Part shown: piece after piece, positions 1 to 7,887 of the stretch
Numbering within the stretch: position 1 is the first letter of the stretch
Layout of the letters: every line of letters begins with the position of its first letter
Assembly (NCBI RefSeq): GCF_001417775.1
Contig: NZ_BBZJ01000021.1
Coordinates: 1-64,000 of the forward strand
Source: Streptomyces sp. TP-A0356
GTDB lineage: Bacteria; Actinomycetota; Actinomycetes; Streptomycetales; Streptomycetaceae
Reading direction: 5' to 3'
Length of the DNA stretch: 64,000 nt
Notes under the pieces: model-generated
Database searches by the model: none
Told to the model about the DNA's origin: nothing
The model's input: the letters and a program-made list of their open reading frames with translations, nothing else
Made by a program: the position numbers and the translations under genes

Positions 1-14
1 TTTAGGCTCGGTGC

Positions 15-659
15 ATGCGCTATGACCTGGTTATCTTCGACAACGACGGCGTCCTCGTCGACAGCGAGCCGATTTCCAACCGTCTCCTTGCCGTCTATCT
101 GACCGAGCTCGGGCATCCGACCACATACGAGGACTCCGTCCGCGACTACATGGGATCCGCGATGCACCGGATCCATGACCTAGTCCAGGAGCGCTCAGGT
201 CAGCGGCTGCCCGAGGACTTCGACGACATCTTCCACTCGCGCGTGTTCGCCGCGTTCGAGCGGGAGCTGAAGCCGGTGAGCGGGGCCGTGGACGCACTGG
301 AGAAGCTGTCCGCCGACGGGATTCCGTACTGCGTGGCCTCCTCCGGGAGCCATGAGCGGATCCGGGTGGGACACCGGACGACCGGGCTCGACCGGTGGTT
401 CGACGAGGGCCGGATCTTCAGCTCGCAGGACGTGGGGCGGGGGAAGCCGGCGCCCGACCTGTTCCTGTACGCGGCCGAGCGGATGGGGGTCGCCCCGGAG
501 AAGTGTGTCGTCGTCGAGGACTCCCCGCTCGGCGTACAGGCGGCCGTCGCGGCAGGGATGGACGTGTTCGGGTTCACCGCGATGACGCCCGCCGCCCGGC
601 TGGCGGGTGCCACGCAACTCTTCGCCGATATGAGCCAGTTGACGGACCTGCTGGTATGA
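15..659 (+). CDS. HAD family hydrolase (beta-phosphoglucomutase-like phosphatase)
   Basis: A 214-residue HAD subfamily IA hydrolase, expected to be a cytosolic small-molecule phosphatase or phosphosugar mutase. Motif I is VIFDNDGVLVDSE with nucleophile Asp9 and acid Asp11; motif II is the ASSGS stretch; motif III is the Lys in GRGKPAPDLF; motif IV is VVEDSPLGV. The helical cap lies between motifs I and II. Length fits the family. The substrate cannot be read from the sequence. A strong hairpin follows directly, so the gene ends its transcription unit; anything upstream is outside the window. Confidence 0.9.
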   Translation: MRYDLVIFDNDGVLVDSEPISNRLLAVYLTELGHPTTYEDSVRDYMGSAMHRIHDLVQERSGQRLPEDFDDIFHSRVFAAFERELKPVSGAVDALEKLSADGIPYCVASSGSHERIRVGHRTTGLDRWFDEGRIFSSQDVGRGKPAPDLFLYAAERMGVAPEKCVVVEDSPLGVQAAVAAGMDVFGFTAMTPAARLAGATQLFADMSQLTDLLV

Positions 660-664
660 CCCGG

Positions 665-695
665 CCGGTGGCCGGATCATGACCCCGGCCACCGG
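665..695 (+). terminator. Rho-independent-type hairpin after the HAD gene
   Basis: CCGGTGGCCGG at 665-675 pairs perfectly with CCGGCCACCGG at 685-695 across a 9-nt loop. It starts 5 nt after the stop codon. There is no T-tract, as is usual in Streptomyces. Confidence 0.6.
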
Positions 696-775
696 ACCGC
701 CACTGACTTCTGTCATGCGGAGCTCCGGACGATCGTTTCTACTGCCGGGTGCGGCCGGTCCCCGAAGCTGAGTGC

Positions 776-1480
776 ATGACGACGAACACGGTTGCCCAGC
801 GCCAGACCAAGAAGAACAACTTCGCGCCGCTGATCATGGACGTGGCGGTGCCCGTCGGGTCGTACTACCTGTTCAGGAACGGGCTCGGAACGAGCACGCT
901 CATGGCGCTCGGACTCAGCAGCGTCGTGCCGGCCGTGCGGACCGGATGGGGCGTGATCAAGGAACGGAAGATCAACGCGCTCGCCGCGCTCATCCTCTTC
1001 GTCAACGTCGTCGCGCTGCTGCTCAGCTTCGTCGCCGGCGACCCACGGCTGATGCTCGCCAAGGACAGCGGGGTCAGCAGCGCGATCGGCATCGGCATCC
1101 TGGTCTCCGTGGTCATGGGGAAGCCGATGATGACGGAAGCCATGAAGCCCTGGCTGGTGAAGGGGGACACGGACCGGGAGGCCGCCTGGGTGCGGCTGCG
1201 GAGCGGGTCCCCGGCCTTCCGGCGTGCCGAGCGGGTGTTCTCGGCCGTGTGGGGTGTGGTGCTGCTCGCCGAGTGCGTGGCGCGAGTGGTGGGGGCCTAC
1301 ACGCTGCCGGTGGACACCATGGTCTGGCTGGGCTCGGTCATCATGATCGTTTCGATGGTGCTGGCGTTCGTCGTCAGCGGTGCTCTCGCCGCCGGCCCGA
1401 TGGCGCAGATGCTCATCGCCGAGGTGAAGGCCGAGGGCGCCACTCCCGCGCCCGCCGCGGCGGTCGCTTCCGCCCGGTAA
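776..1480 (+). CDS. VC0807 family integral membrane protein
   Basis: A 234-residue polytopic membrane protein resembling the VC0807 family, whose function is unknown. About six hydrophobic segments are visible: APLIMDVAVPVGSYYLF, the TLMALGLSSVVPAV region, ALAALILFVNVVALLLSF, the AIGIGILVSVVMGKP region, a segment after RRAERVFSAVWGVVLLAE, and VWLGSVIMIVSMVLAFVV. The MTTNTV start at 776 is preferred over 749 because it gives the usual short polar N-terminus. The charged loop GDTDREAAWVRLRSGSPAFRR is typical of the family. It stands alone between a terminator and an MFS gene. The family call is by recollection, not search. Confidence 0.75.
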   Translation: MTTNTVAQRQTKKNNFAPLIMDVAVPVGSYYLFRNGLGTSTLMALGLSSVVPAVRTGWGVIKERKINALAALILFVNVVALLLSFVAGDPRLMLAKDSGVSSAIGIGILVSVVMGKPMMTEAMKPWLVKGDTDREAAWVRLRSGSPAFRRAERVFSAVWGVVLLAECVARVVGAYTLPVDTMVWLGSVIMIVSMVLAFVVSGALAAGPMAQMLIAEVKAEGATPAPAAAVASAR

Positions 1481-1508
1481 AGGTGAACACAAATCATCTT
1501 CGGCTGGA

Positions 1509-1524
1509 TCTACCCACCGGTAGA
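1509..1524. promoter_or_regulatory. Short inverted repeat upstream of the MFS gene
   Basis: TCTACC at 1509-1514 and GGTAGA at 1519-1524 form a perfect 6-bp inverted repeat with a 4-bp spacer, ending 22 nt before the MFS start codon. It could be a repressor operator. No dedicated regulator gene is adjacent, so the assignment is weak. Confidence 0.25.
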
Positions 1525-1546
1525 CCGGGGCCCTACGCTCGCCGCC

Positions 1547-2758
1547 ATGACAGATGTGCTGCGGCGCGGTAGGGCCTCTCTGGCGTTCGGCTTCCTCGCC
1601 CAGGGCGCCACCTTCGCCCTGCTGGTCACCCGGATCCCGGCCATCCAGGTCCGTTACGGGGTCTCCGACGCGCTGCTGCCCGTCTTCCTCGCCGCCGTGC
1701 CGGTTCTCGCCGGCGTCGGCAGCGTGACGACCGAGCAGCTCGTCAAGCGGGTCCGGCCCAGTCGGCTGCTGCGCTGGTCCCAGCCCGTCGTGCTGCTCGC
1801 CCTCCTCGGGGTCGGGGCCGGGCGCAACATGGCCGAACTGGCGGTCGCCCTGGCGGCGTTCGGGCTGGCCGTGGGTGCGCTGGACGCCTCCATGAACATG
1901 CTCGGGGTGAGCCTCCAGCGGACGTACGGGCGCAGCATCATGCTCGGGTTCCACGCCGCCTACAGCCTCGGCGGGATCGTCGGCGCCTCGCTCGCCTGGG
2001 TGGGCGCGCACTGGCATCTGGCGCTGTGGGCGTCGTACCTGCCCGTCGTCGCGGTGCTGCTTCCGGCCACCGTCCTCGGCAGCCGCTGGTACGTCGACGG
2101 GAGTGCGCCGGGTCCGGACGCGCCGGAGGCCGAGGCGGGCCCTGTCGTCTTCAGGCTGCTTCTGCCGCTGTGTCTGGTGATGACCTTCGCGTACATCGGG
2201 GACTCGACCGTCTCCAACTGGAGCGCCAAGTATCTGCAGGACACGCTGGGCAGTTCGGAGCAGCTGGCGACCGTTCCGTACAACGTCTGCATGATCACCA
2301 CGCTCCTCGGCCGGTCCATCGGGGACCTCGGGGTGCGGCGGTTCGGGGCCGTGGCCGTCGTGCGGCTGGGGGCACTGGTGGCGGCGCTCGGGTTCGCCGT
2401 GGTGGCGGGCGCGCCCGGGGCCTGGGTCGGGATGCTCGGATTCACTCTGCTGGGTCTGGGGCTGTGTGTGCTCGTACCGCAGACGTTCGCGGCCGCGGGG
2501 CGGCTGTTCCCGGGGGCTTCGGACACGGCCGTCGCGCGCCTCAACATCTTCAACTACGTGGGCTTCCTGATCGGCTCTCCCTTGGTGGGCGCGCTCGGGG
2601 ACACCTGGAACTACCGGGGCGCCATGCTCGTACCGATGGTGTTGGTCCTGGTGACGCTGGTGTACGCCCGGTCGTTCGCCGCTCAACGGGACCGATACGG
2701 TGGCGGGCATGAGCGGCCGAGCACAGCTGATGTGGGACGAGGCGGTAACGGGCTATGA
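1547..2758 (+). CDS. MFS transporter
   Basis: A 403-residue major facilitator superfamily protein with about 12 hydrophobic segments. An N-terminal bundle includes LAFGFLAQGATFALLVTRIP, and a long central loop around residues 180-205 (VDGSAPGPDAPEAEAGP) separates the two halves. It resembles the YbjJ/FucP-type sugar or drug MFS proteins, but the substrate is not readable. The last 50 nt overlap the acuC gene in another frame, so the final roughly 15 residues are probably a non-conserved extension. Translation of the two genes is likely coupled. Confidence 0.88.
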   Translation: MTDVLRRGRASLAFGFLAQGATFALLVTRIPAIQVRYGVSDALLPVFLAAVPVLAGVGSVTTEQLVKRVRPSRLLRWSQPVVLLALLGVGAGRNMAELAVALAAFGLAVGALDASMNMLGVSLQRTYGRSIMLGFHAAYSLGGIVGASLAWVGAHWHLALWASYLPVVAVLLPATVLGSRWYVDGSAPGPDAPEAEAGPVVFRLLLPLCLVMTFAYIGDSTVSNWSAKYLQDTLGSSEQLATVPYNVCMITTLLGRSIGDLGVRRFGAVAVVRLGALVAALGFAVVAGAPGAWVGMLGFTLLGLGLCVLVPQTFAAAGRLFPGASDTAVARLNIFNYVGFLIGSPLVGALGDTWNYRGAMLVPMVLVLVTLVYARSFAAQRDRYGGGHERPSTADVGRGGNGL

Positions 2759-3881
2759 CTTCGGTCCGGAGCATCCGATGGATCCGGTCCGGCTGGCGCT
2801 GACCAGGAAGCTGGTCGACGCGTTCGGGCTGGACAGGGACGTCAGGGTGGTCGCGGCGAAGGCCGCGGGCGATTCGACGCTGCGGCTGGTGCACCGCGAT
2901 GACTACGTGCAGGCCGTGAAGGCCGCGTCCGCGGACCCGGGGTCGGCCGACGGGTCCTATGGACTGGGAACGCTGGACGATCCCGCGTTCGCCGGGATGC
3001 ACGAGGTGTCCGCCCTGATCGCGGGGCAGTCGGTGGGGGCGGCCGAGGCGGTGTGGGGCGGGGACGCCCTGCACGCGGTGAACTTCTCGGGCGGCCTGCA
3101 CCACGCGATGCCGGGCGGTGCCTCCGGATTCTGCGTCTACAACGACGCGTCGCTCGCCATCGCCCGGCTGCTGGAGCTGGGCGCCGAACGGATCGCGTAC
3201 GTGGACGTGGACGTGCATCACGGGGACGGGGTGCAGGCCGCGTTCTGGGAAGATCCCCGGGTCCTGACCGTCTCGCTGCACGAGCACCCGCGCACCCTCT
3301 TCCCGCAGACCGGGTGGCCGGATGAGACGGGTGCCCCGAGCGCGGAGGGCAGCGCGGTGAACGTGGCGCTGCCGGCCGGGACCGGGGACGCGGGCTGGCT
3401 GCGGGCCTTCCACGCCGTCGTGCCGGAGCTGCTCGCCGACTTCCGGCCGCAGGTGCTGGTCACCCAGCACGGCGCCGACACCCACTTCGAGGATCCGCTC
3501 GCGCATCTCGCCGTGTCGCTGGACGCCCAGCGGGCCGTGCAGGTGGCCTGTCACGATCTGGCGCACGAGTACGCCGACGGGCGCTGGGTGGCCCTGGGTG
3601 GGGGCGGGTACGCGGTCGTGGACGTCGTACCGCGTTCGTGGACGCATCTCGTCGCCATCGCGGCGGGGCGGCCGATCGAGCCGGAGACCGTGATCCCCGA
3701 GAGCTGGCGGCAGGAAGTCTTCGCCCGGACGAGGCAGTTGGCGCCGCAGCGGATGACGGACGGGCGGTGGCCGGTGGCGTACGCGGACTGGGAGTCGGGG
3801 TACGACCCGGCCGACCGCCTCGACCAGGCCGTGCTGGCGGCGCGCAAGGCGGCCTTTCCCCTGCGGGGTCTGCTGCCGTGA
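2709..3881 (+). CDS. acuC: Acetoin utilization deacetylase AcuC (class I HDAC-like)
   Basis: A 390-residue zinc-dependent deacetylase of the histone deacetylase / AcuC family. In bacteria AcuC removes acetyl groups from lysines, typically on acetyl-CoA synthetase. The family hallmarks are all present: tandem active-site histidines in GGLHHAMPGGASGFC (His131-His132), the zinc-binding DVDVHHGDG (about 166-174), QHGADTHFEDPLAHL and the C-terminal LGGGGYAV loop. ATG 2709 (MSGRAQLMWDEA) is preferred; GTG 2700 is 9 nt upstream. It overlaps the preceding MFS gene and ends at a hairpin terminator. Confidence 0.93.
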   Translation: MSGRAQLMWDEAVTGYDFGPEHPMDPVRLALTRKLVDAFGLDRDVRVVAAKAAGDSTLRLVHRDDYVQAVKAASADPGSADGSYGLGTLDDPAFAGMHEVSALIAGQSVGAAEAVWGGDALHAVNFSGGLHHAMPGGASGFCVYNDASLAIARLLELGAERIAYVDVDVHHGDGVQAAFWEDPRVLTVSLHEHPRTLFPQTGWPDETGAPSAEGSAVNVALPAGTGDAGWLRAFHAVVPELLADFRPQVLVTQHGADTHFEDPLAHLAVSLDAQRAVQVACHDLAHEYADGRWVALGGGGYAVVDVVPRSWTHLVAIAAGRPIEPETVIPESWRQEVFARTRQLAPQRMTDGRWPVAYADWESGYDPADRLDQAVLAARKAAFPLRGLLP

Positions 3882-3882
3882 G

Positions 3883-3908
3883 GGCCGGGCGCCGGTGAAC
3901 GCCCGGCC
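3883..3908 (+). terminator. Hairpin after acuC
   Basis: GGCCGGGCG at 3883-3891 pairs with CGCCCGGCC at 3900-3908 across an 8-nt loop, beginning 2 nt after the acuC stop. It may also serve the convergent GntR-TetR gene ending at 4069. Confidence 0.55.
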
Positions 3909-4068
3909 ACCTTCGGGCAGCGGTCGGCCGCAGTGCCCCGAGTCGCCGGCCGAGGCGGTGCCGATCGCGCCGCACCAAGGCGTGCGAGTGGTACGTCTTG
4001 TCGCGGCGGTGGCTGGGCCCACCGCGAGCCGCTTCCCGCAGACCGGGCACCACGAGCGCACGCGTTCT

Positions 4069-4986
4069 TCAGGGCCGAGCCTCGGCCACCTGGACGTCGA
4101 TGCCGTCCAGCAGGCGCTGTAGGCCGAACTCGAAGAGCGAGTCCAGATCCAGCGAGCGCTCGGGGACGGCGGCGAGCAGCGGGAACCGCTCGGCCCCCTG
4201 CGGCGTCGCCAGCTTCGCGGCCATGTGCGCGGCCATCCACTCCTCGTCGTCCACCCCCGACTGCTGCAGAGCCTCGGCCTCGGCTTCCAGGTTGACGGCG
4301 ATGCCGCGGACGTGTGCGGCGAGCGTGACGTGTATGTGGATCATCGTGACCGGATCGAGCCCGAGCCCGTCCAGGGCGCGCATGACCCATTCCCCCAGCG
4401 CCATCGCGTGCGGGGTCGCCTGTGGCCGGGTGAAGGAGATCGCCTGCGCCAGCCAGGGATGCCGGCGGTAGAGCCGCCACTGCAGCCGCGCCGCTGCCTC
4501 CAGCCGCCTCCGCCACCCCGCAGCGGGCAGCTCTGGAAGCCGGGCGGAGCCGAACACCGCGTCCGCCATCAGCCGTGTCAGCTCGTCGCGCCCCGGCACG
4601 TGGCGGTAGAGCGCCATCGTGGTGACCCCGAGCGCCGCGGCAACCCGGCGCATGGAGACGGCGGTCAGCCCCTCCGCGTCGGCGATGGCGACGGCGGTGC
4701 GGACGACATGCGCCCGGTCCAGACTCGCGCGCGGCGACGCGCCGGAGGAGCGGGGGCGCCCGGGGACGCTCTCCGCCACCACTGTGCCCACGCCGGGCAC
4801 GGCACGGACCAGCCCCTCCTGCCGCAGCATGGCGAGTGCCTTGCTGGCCGTCGCCATGGCGACGCCCCAGCGCCCCATGATCTGCCGCGTGGACGGCACC
4901 CGCTCGCCGGGCCGTAGCTCGCCCGCGCGGATCCGCTCGGCGATCTCACCGGCGATCCGAACCGACGCCGACCGCTCATCTGCCAC
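4069..4986 (-). CDS. GntR-TetR hybrid transcriptional regulator
   Basis: A 305-residue regulator with two DNA-binding modules. Residues about 1-70 are a GntR winged helix (IAGEIAERIRAGELRPGERVPSTRQIMGRW, then ALAMLRQEGLVRAVPGVGTVV). Residues about 90-145 are a TetR helix-turn-helix (AEGLTAVSMRRVAAALGVTTMALYRHV), followed by a TetR C-terminal ligand domain. GTG 4986 is chosen because GAGGGGGAAGCT sits just upstream, although the frame stays open to 5082. It is divergent from the alpha/beta hydrolase, with two palindromes between them, so autoregulation and control of the hydrolase are likely. The inducer is unknown. Confidence 0.88.
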   Translation of the reverse strand: MADERSASVRIAGEIAERIRAGELRPGERVPSTRQIMGRWGVAMATASKALAMLRQEGLVRAVPGVGTVVAESVPGRPRSSGASPRASLDRAHVVRTAVAIADAEGLTAVSMRRVAAALGVTTMALYRHVPGRDELTRLMADAVFGSARLPELPAAGWRRRLEAAARLQWRLYRRHPWLAQAISFTRPQATPHAMALGEWVMRALDGLGLDPVTMIHIHVTLAAHVRGIAVNLEAEAEALQQSGVDDEEWMAAHMAAKLATPQGAERFPLLAAVPERSLDLDSLFEFGLQRLLDGIDVQVAEARP

Positions 4987-5001
4987 AGCTTCCCCCTCGT
5001 G

Positions 5002-5015
5002 GCGCACTAGTGCGC
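5002..5015. promoter_or_regulatory. 14-bp perfect palindrome, candidate operator of the GntR-TetR regulator
   Basis: GCGCACTAGTGCGC is perfectly self-complementary and lies 16 nt upstream of the regulator's GTG start. The core GCACTAG recurs in the second palindrome at 5054-5063, which suggests one protein binds both. Confidence 0.5.
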
Positions 5016-5053
5016 TCACGGCCTGAACTGCCGAGAGTCTCCCCAGCTCACCG

Positions 5054-5063
5054 TAGTGCACTA
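5054..5063. promoter_or_regulatory. Second palindrome in the divergent regulator/hydrolase region
   Basis: TAGTGCACTA is a perfect 10-bp palindrome sharing GCACTAG with the 5002-5015 site. It lies about 75 nt upstream of the hydrolase start and is a candidate operator for that gene. Confidence 0.45.
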
Positions 5064-5138
5064 GGGCTTGTGTACGCCTCATACACCAGGCCCTTATGGT
5101 CGCCTCGGAACCGTACCCGAAGCGCAGGGAGAACCACC

Positions 5139-5978
5139 GTGGACGACACCTTCACCGCCCCCCGCCGCAGCGCACTGATGCTGGGCGGGCGCAGCCTGTC
5201 CTACCTGGACTTCGGTGGCCCCGGACGTCCGCTACTCGCCCTGCACGGCCTGCTGGACCAGGGCGCCGGCTTCGCCCGGCTCGCCCGCGACCTTGCGCCG
5301 AATTGGCGCGTCATCGCCCCCGACCAACGCGGGCACGGCGAGTCCGACCGCGCGCCGGAGTACGGCCGCCGAGGGTTCGTCGAGGACGCCGCGGCCCTGC
5401 TGGAGCATCTGGGCCTCGGCCCGGCCGTCGTCCTCGGCCACTCGCTCGGCGGCCTCAACGCCGTGCAACTCGCCGCCTGGCGGCCGGATCTGGTCGAGGC
5501 GCTGATCGTGGAGGACATCGCCGTCGAGCTCCGCCACGGCGAACACAACCCGCTCGCCTTCCTCGCGCACGCCCGCCATCGGGCCGCGACCCGTGACGCG
5601 CTGCTGTCCGCGCTCGGCCCGGCCGCGCCGTACTTCGCCGATGCTCCGCGCCGACTCCCTGACGGCACCTGGGAGTTGCCGTTCCACCCGCAGGATGCCT
5701 TGGAGGCCGAGCGGCTGAACGAGGGCGACCACTGGGCGGACTGGCTGGCCAGCAGCTGTCCGGTGCTCCTCGTCCACGGCACCCGCAGCCAGGTGGTCAC
5801 GCCCGAGCACGCCCGAGAGATGTGCGAGCGCCGACCGGGCACCACCGTCGTCGCCCTGGACGCGGACCACTTCGTGCACGCCGCTGCGCCGGACGCTTTC
5901 GCCGCCGTCGCACGCGGCTTCCTCGACGGGCTCGCAACGGAGGCCGTCACACCTGCGGGGGACCGCCCGCGTGCTTAA
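5139..5978 (+). CDS. Alpha/beta fold hydrolase
   Basis: A 279-residue cytosolic alpha/beta hydrolase (lipase, esterase or lactonase-like). The nucleophile elbow is GHSLGG. The oxyanion segment LLALHGLLDQG follows the first core strand, the APDQRGHGESDR segment is typical of the fold, and DADHFVHA carries the catalytic His. The acid is probably the Asp/Glu after LLVHGTRSQVVTPEHA. GTG 5139 (VDDTFTAPRR) is chosen because AGGGAG precedes it; the frame extends upstream to 5010 through the operator region. It is probably repressed by the divergent GntR-TetR protein. The substrate is unknown. Confidence 0.9.
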   Translation: MDDTFTAPRRSALMLGGRSLSYLDFGGPGRPLLALHGLLDQGAGFARLARDLAPNWRVIAPDQRGHGESDRAPEYGRRGFVEDAAALLEHLGLGPAVVLGHSLGGLNAVQLAAWRPDLVEALIVEDIAVELRHGEHNPLAFLAHARHRAATRDALLSALGPAAPYFADAPRRLPDGTWELPFHPQDALEAERLNEGDHWADWLASSCPVLLVHGTRSQVVTPEHAREMCERRPGTTVVALDADHFVHAAAPDAFAAVARGFLDGLATEAVTPAGDRPRA

Positions 5979-6082
5979 GGACCCCGGAGAGCGTCACCGC
6001 AGGTGACCAATGATCGGCCGGTGTCCCTGACGCCAACGGGTGCCGAGGATCGCACGATTACGCCGACTGTGGGGTCTTTCCT

Positions 6083-6943
6083 GTGTTTTGGGCGCTCGGC
6101 GGGTGCGGCTGGGCCAGCATCGCTGACGTGTTGAGCACCGGGGCACTGCGTGCCCATCTGCTGGCCGCCCGGCTGGCCGGACCCGTGGCCACGTCCCGTG
6201 AGGAGAGTCTGCGCAGCTATCGGCTCTTCGCCGCCCGGGACCCTCGCGTCCTGATCGGACTCGATCCCGAATGGACCTGGGGCCAGGGGGATCTGATCGA
6301 GCTGATGGCGGACAAGTGCGGGGTCTCGGCCGACCCTCGATACATCTCCGGTCATGATGTGATCGACCCGGAGCGCACGCTGGAGGGCCTGGAAGCCTTC
6401 GCCGAGCGGATCGGCAGGGCCGCGCGGGAGGGGGCGGCGGTGCTCCTCGGCACCGGCCACCCCCACCGGCTGCTGGGCTTCTACGCCGAACTCGCGGACG
6501 CCCTGTCGGCGGCGGGATGTACTGTCCTCAGCCCGGCGCAGGGTCGCTGTGTCGACATAACGACCCGGTTCGGCCTACGTACGTACAACCTTGATTACGT
6601 ACGAGGAGTCGCTCTCGTGCGAAATGAGGAATCAGGAGGCGCCGGTGCTGAACCCGGCGCACACACGCACTCGCCGCTCCCTGTTCGCACCGCGCTGGCC
6701 GTCGCCGCGGAGTCCGGAGGGCCGTTGCCGGAACTGGTCATCGGGGATCATGGCTGGGTCTGCGGGGCAGGTCAGCTGGGGTTCGAGGCCATCGGCCTGG
6801 CCGATACGGACGATCCGGCGCTGTTCGTCGGGGAGGCGGAGGGGCGGGTGTCCGTCGTCGTTCCACTTGATGACGCTGTGCGGTCCGATTACTACCGACC
6901 GCTTACTCGCTATGTACTCAATCGAGCGTGTCTGTCACAGTAA
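6083..6943 (+). CDS. Conserved actinobacterial protein, sometimes labelled phosphatase
   Basis: A 286-residue protein starting with GTG at 6083. I recall this type in Streptomyces under the label phosphatase, but I see no standard HAD, PTP or PHP catalytic motif. Recognisable stretches are the MADKCGVSADPRY segment, AVLLGTGHPHRLLGFYAEL, and the C-terminal LVIGDHGWVCGAGQLGFEAIGLADTDDPALF region. The His-rich TGHPH loop could bind a metal. There is no signal peptide or membrane segment. It sits just upstream of bdtA in the same orientation. Function should be regarded as unassigned. Confidence 0.75.
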   Translation: MFWALGGCGWASIADVLSTGALRAHLLAARLAGPVATSREESLRSYRLFAARDPRVLIGLDPEWTWGQGDLIELMADKCGVSADPRYISGHDVIDPERTLEGLEAFAERIGRAAREGAAVLLGTGHPHRLLGFYAELADALSAAGCTVLSPAQGRCVDITTRFGLRTYNLDYVRGVALVRNEESGGAGAEPGAHTHSPLPVRTALAVAAESGGPLPELVIGDHGWVCGAGQLGFEAIGLADTDDPALFVGEAEGRVSVVVPLDDAVRSDYYRPLTRYVLNRACLSQ

Positions 6944-6997
6944 GCCGCCGATGGCATCCCCTCTTCCCCACTCGCATCACCCGCCCCTACATTGGGG

Positions 6998-7025
6998 AGT
7001 GAGCACGCAGCGACGAAGAGTCACC
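6998..7025. promoter_or_regulatory. BldD-like half-sites upstream of bdtA
   Basis: AGTGA at 6998-7002 and TCACC at 7021-7025, separated by 18 nt, fit the published early BldD description AGTgA(n)TCACc as I recall it. They lie 48-75 nt upstream of the bdtA start. This agrees with bdtA having been named as a BldD target. The elements are short, so this is suggestive only. Confidence 0.4.
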
Positions 7026-7072
7026 GGAAGGGGAAGCCGGTGGCCGTCGAGTGCGGAAGGTTCAGGTGTGTC

Positions 7073-7285
7073 ATGGCTGCAGCTGGCGAGAGGCCTCTGA
7101 ACGAGGTTCAGTTCCTGACCGTGGCGGAAGTCGCCTCGGTGATGCGAGTGTCGAAGATGACCGTGTACCGGCTGGTGCACAGCGGTCATCTGCCGGCGAT
7201 CCGGGTGGGGAGGTCGTTCCGGGTGCCGGAGCAAGCGGTTCACGAGTACCTCCGCGAGAGCTACGTGGGGGTGGAGACGGCCTGA
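7073..7285 (+). CDS. bdtA: BldC-like MerR-type helix-turn-helix protein (BdtA)
   Basis: A 70-residue DNA-binding protein made almost entirely of one excisionase/BldC-type winged helix (FLTVAEVASVMRVSKMTVYR, then HSGHLPAIRVGRSFRVPEQA). The symbol is inferred from synteny: from memory, S. coelicolor SCO3328 (bdtA, BldD target A) lies in the same order relative to bS22, the SDR, the acyltransferase, rsbN and bldN. ATG 7073 is chosen because it starts directly before the domain and GGAAGG lies upstream; the open frame reaches back to 6992. A hairpin terminator follows. Confidence 0.85.
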   Translation: MAAAGERPLNEVQFLTVAEVASVMRVSKMTVYRLVHSGHLPAIRVGRSFRVPEQAVHEYLRESYVGVETA

Positions 7286-7290
7286 CGGCG

Positions 7291-7320
7291 GCCCCGGAGG
7301 CCCGCGCGGCCTCCCGGGGC
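7291..7320 (+). terminator. Hairpin after bdtA
   Basis: GCCCCGGAGGCC at 7291-7302 pairs with GGCCTCCCGGGGC at 7308-7320, with one bulged C and a 5-nt loop. It begins 5 nt after the bdtA stop. Confidence 0.55.
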
Positions 7321-7327
7321 ACCTCGG

Positions 7328-7357
7328 TTACGACCTCAGCGCTCGGGCGGGTAGGCT
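7328..7357 (+). promoter_or_regulatory. Putative HrdB-type promoter for bS22
   Basis: TTACGA at 7328-7333 and TAGGCT at 7352-7357 are separated by 18 nt. TAGGCT is a common -10 form for the main Streptomyces sigma factor; the -35 is weak. The bS22 start is 68 nt downstream. Confidence 0.35.
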
Positions 7358-7425
7358 AGCCCCTCGTAGGTCGTATGGGCCCATGGCGCCCAGCACCGAG
7401 TGATGAGAAGTGAGCGAGGGTAGTC

Positions 7426-7524
7426 GTGGGCTCTGTTATCAAGAAGCGGCGCAAGCGGATGGCGAAGAAGAAGCACCGCAAGCTGCTCAAGCGCACTCGC
7501 GTTCAGCGTCGCAACAAGAAGTAA
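7426..7524 (+). CDS. 30S ribosomal protein bS22 (AURKAIP1/COX24 domain)
   Basis: A 32-residue, extremely basic protein (GTG start: MGSVIKKRRKRMAKKKHRKL, then LKRTRVQRRNKK) too short for ordinary ORF thresholds. It matches the actinobacterial bS22 / AURKAIP1-COX24 family, a small ribosomal subunit component first described in mycobacteria. More than half of the residues are Lys or Arg. AGCGAGGG lies upstream of the GTG. It has its own candidate promoter and a strong terminator, consistent with a separate, highly expressed transcript. Confidence 0.9.
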   Translation: MGSVIKKRRKRMAKKKHRKLLKRTRVQRRNKK

Positions 7525-7574
7525 GGCGCGGCCCCGTCAGGGGCGCCCTTGCTCTGTGCGCGAACGTGCGTCGC

Positions 7575-7599
7575 GGCCCCCCACCTCCGGTGGGGGGCC
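7575..7599 (+). terminator. Strong hairpin terminator after bS22
   Basis: GGCCCCCCACC at 7575-7585 pairs perfectly with GGTGGGGGGCC at 7589-7599 across a 3-nt loop, 50 nt after the stop codon. TTGT follows the stem. Confidence 0.7.
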
Positions 7600-7805
7600 G
7601 TTGTCATCTCCGGGTCGTCTGCGGGCCGTCTCCGGTCAACCCGGGCCTCGGCGAGGCCCTGTGGGGTCGCCCTGTGGCCGTGGCCACCCAACGCCCGCTG
7701 GACATACGCCCGTGGGGCCAAATGGCTTGGTCTGGTCGTACGTACCGGGGGTGTCGTCACTTCATGCATCGGGCGGTCATCACAGCGCAACATCGACCCG
7801 CTAAG

Positions 7806-7834
7806 TTGGCCGCATACGGGGAACGCGGCAGGCT
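7806..7834 (+). promoter_or_regulatory. Possible promoter of the SDR/acyltransferase operon
   Basis: TTGGCC at 7806-7811 and CAGGCT at 7829-7834 are 17 nt apart, upstream of the TTG start at 7888. The rest of the gap from the 7599 terminator shows no other element that I can support. Confidence 0.3.
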
Positions 7835-7887
7835 AGCGGGCAGAGCTACGTCCACTACTGGACGCGACGGGAAGAGAGGCGCTGATC

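Noticed and set aside
713..2710. 665-residue open frame on the minus strand
   Set aside because: It is the antisense shadow of the VC0807, MFS and spacer sequence; composition is His/Gln/Arg/Pro-rich noise and it has no domain.
3895..4122. 75-residue plus-strand ORF after acuC
   Set aside because: It starts inside the terminator hairpin and overlaps the end of the convergent regulator gene without any domain or ribosome-binding site.
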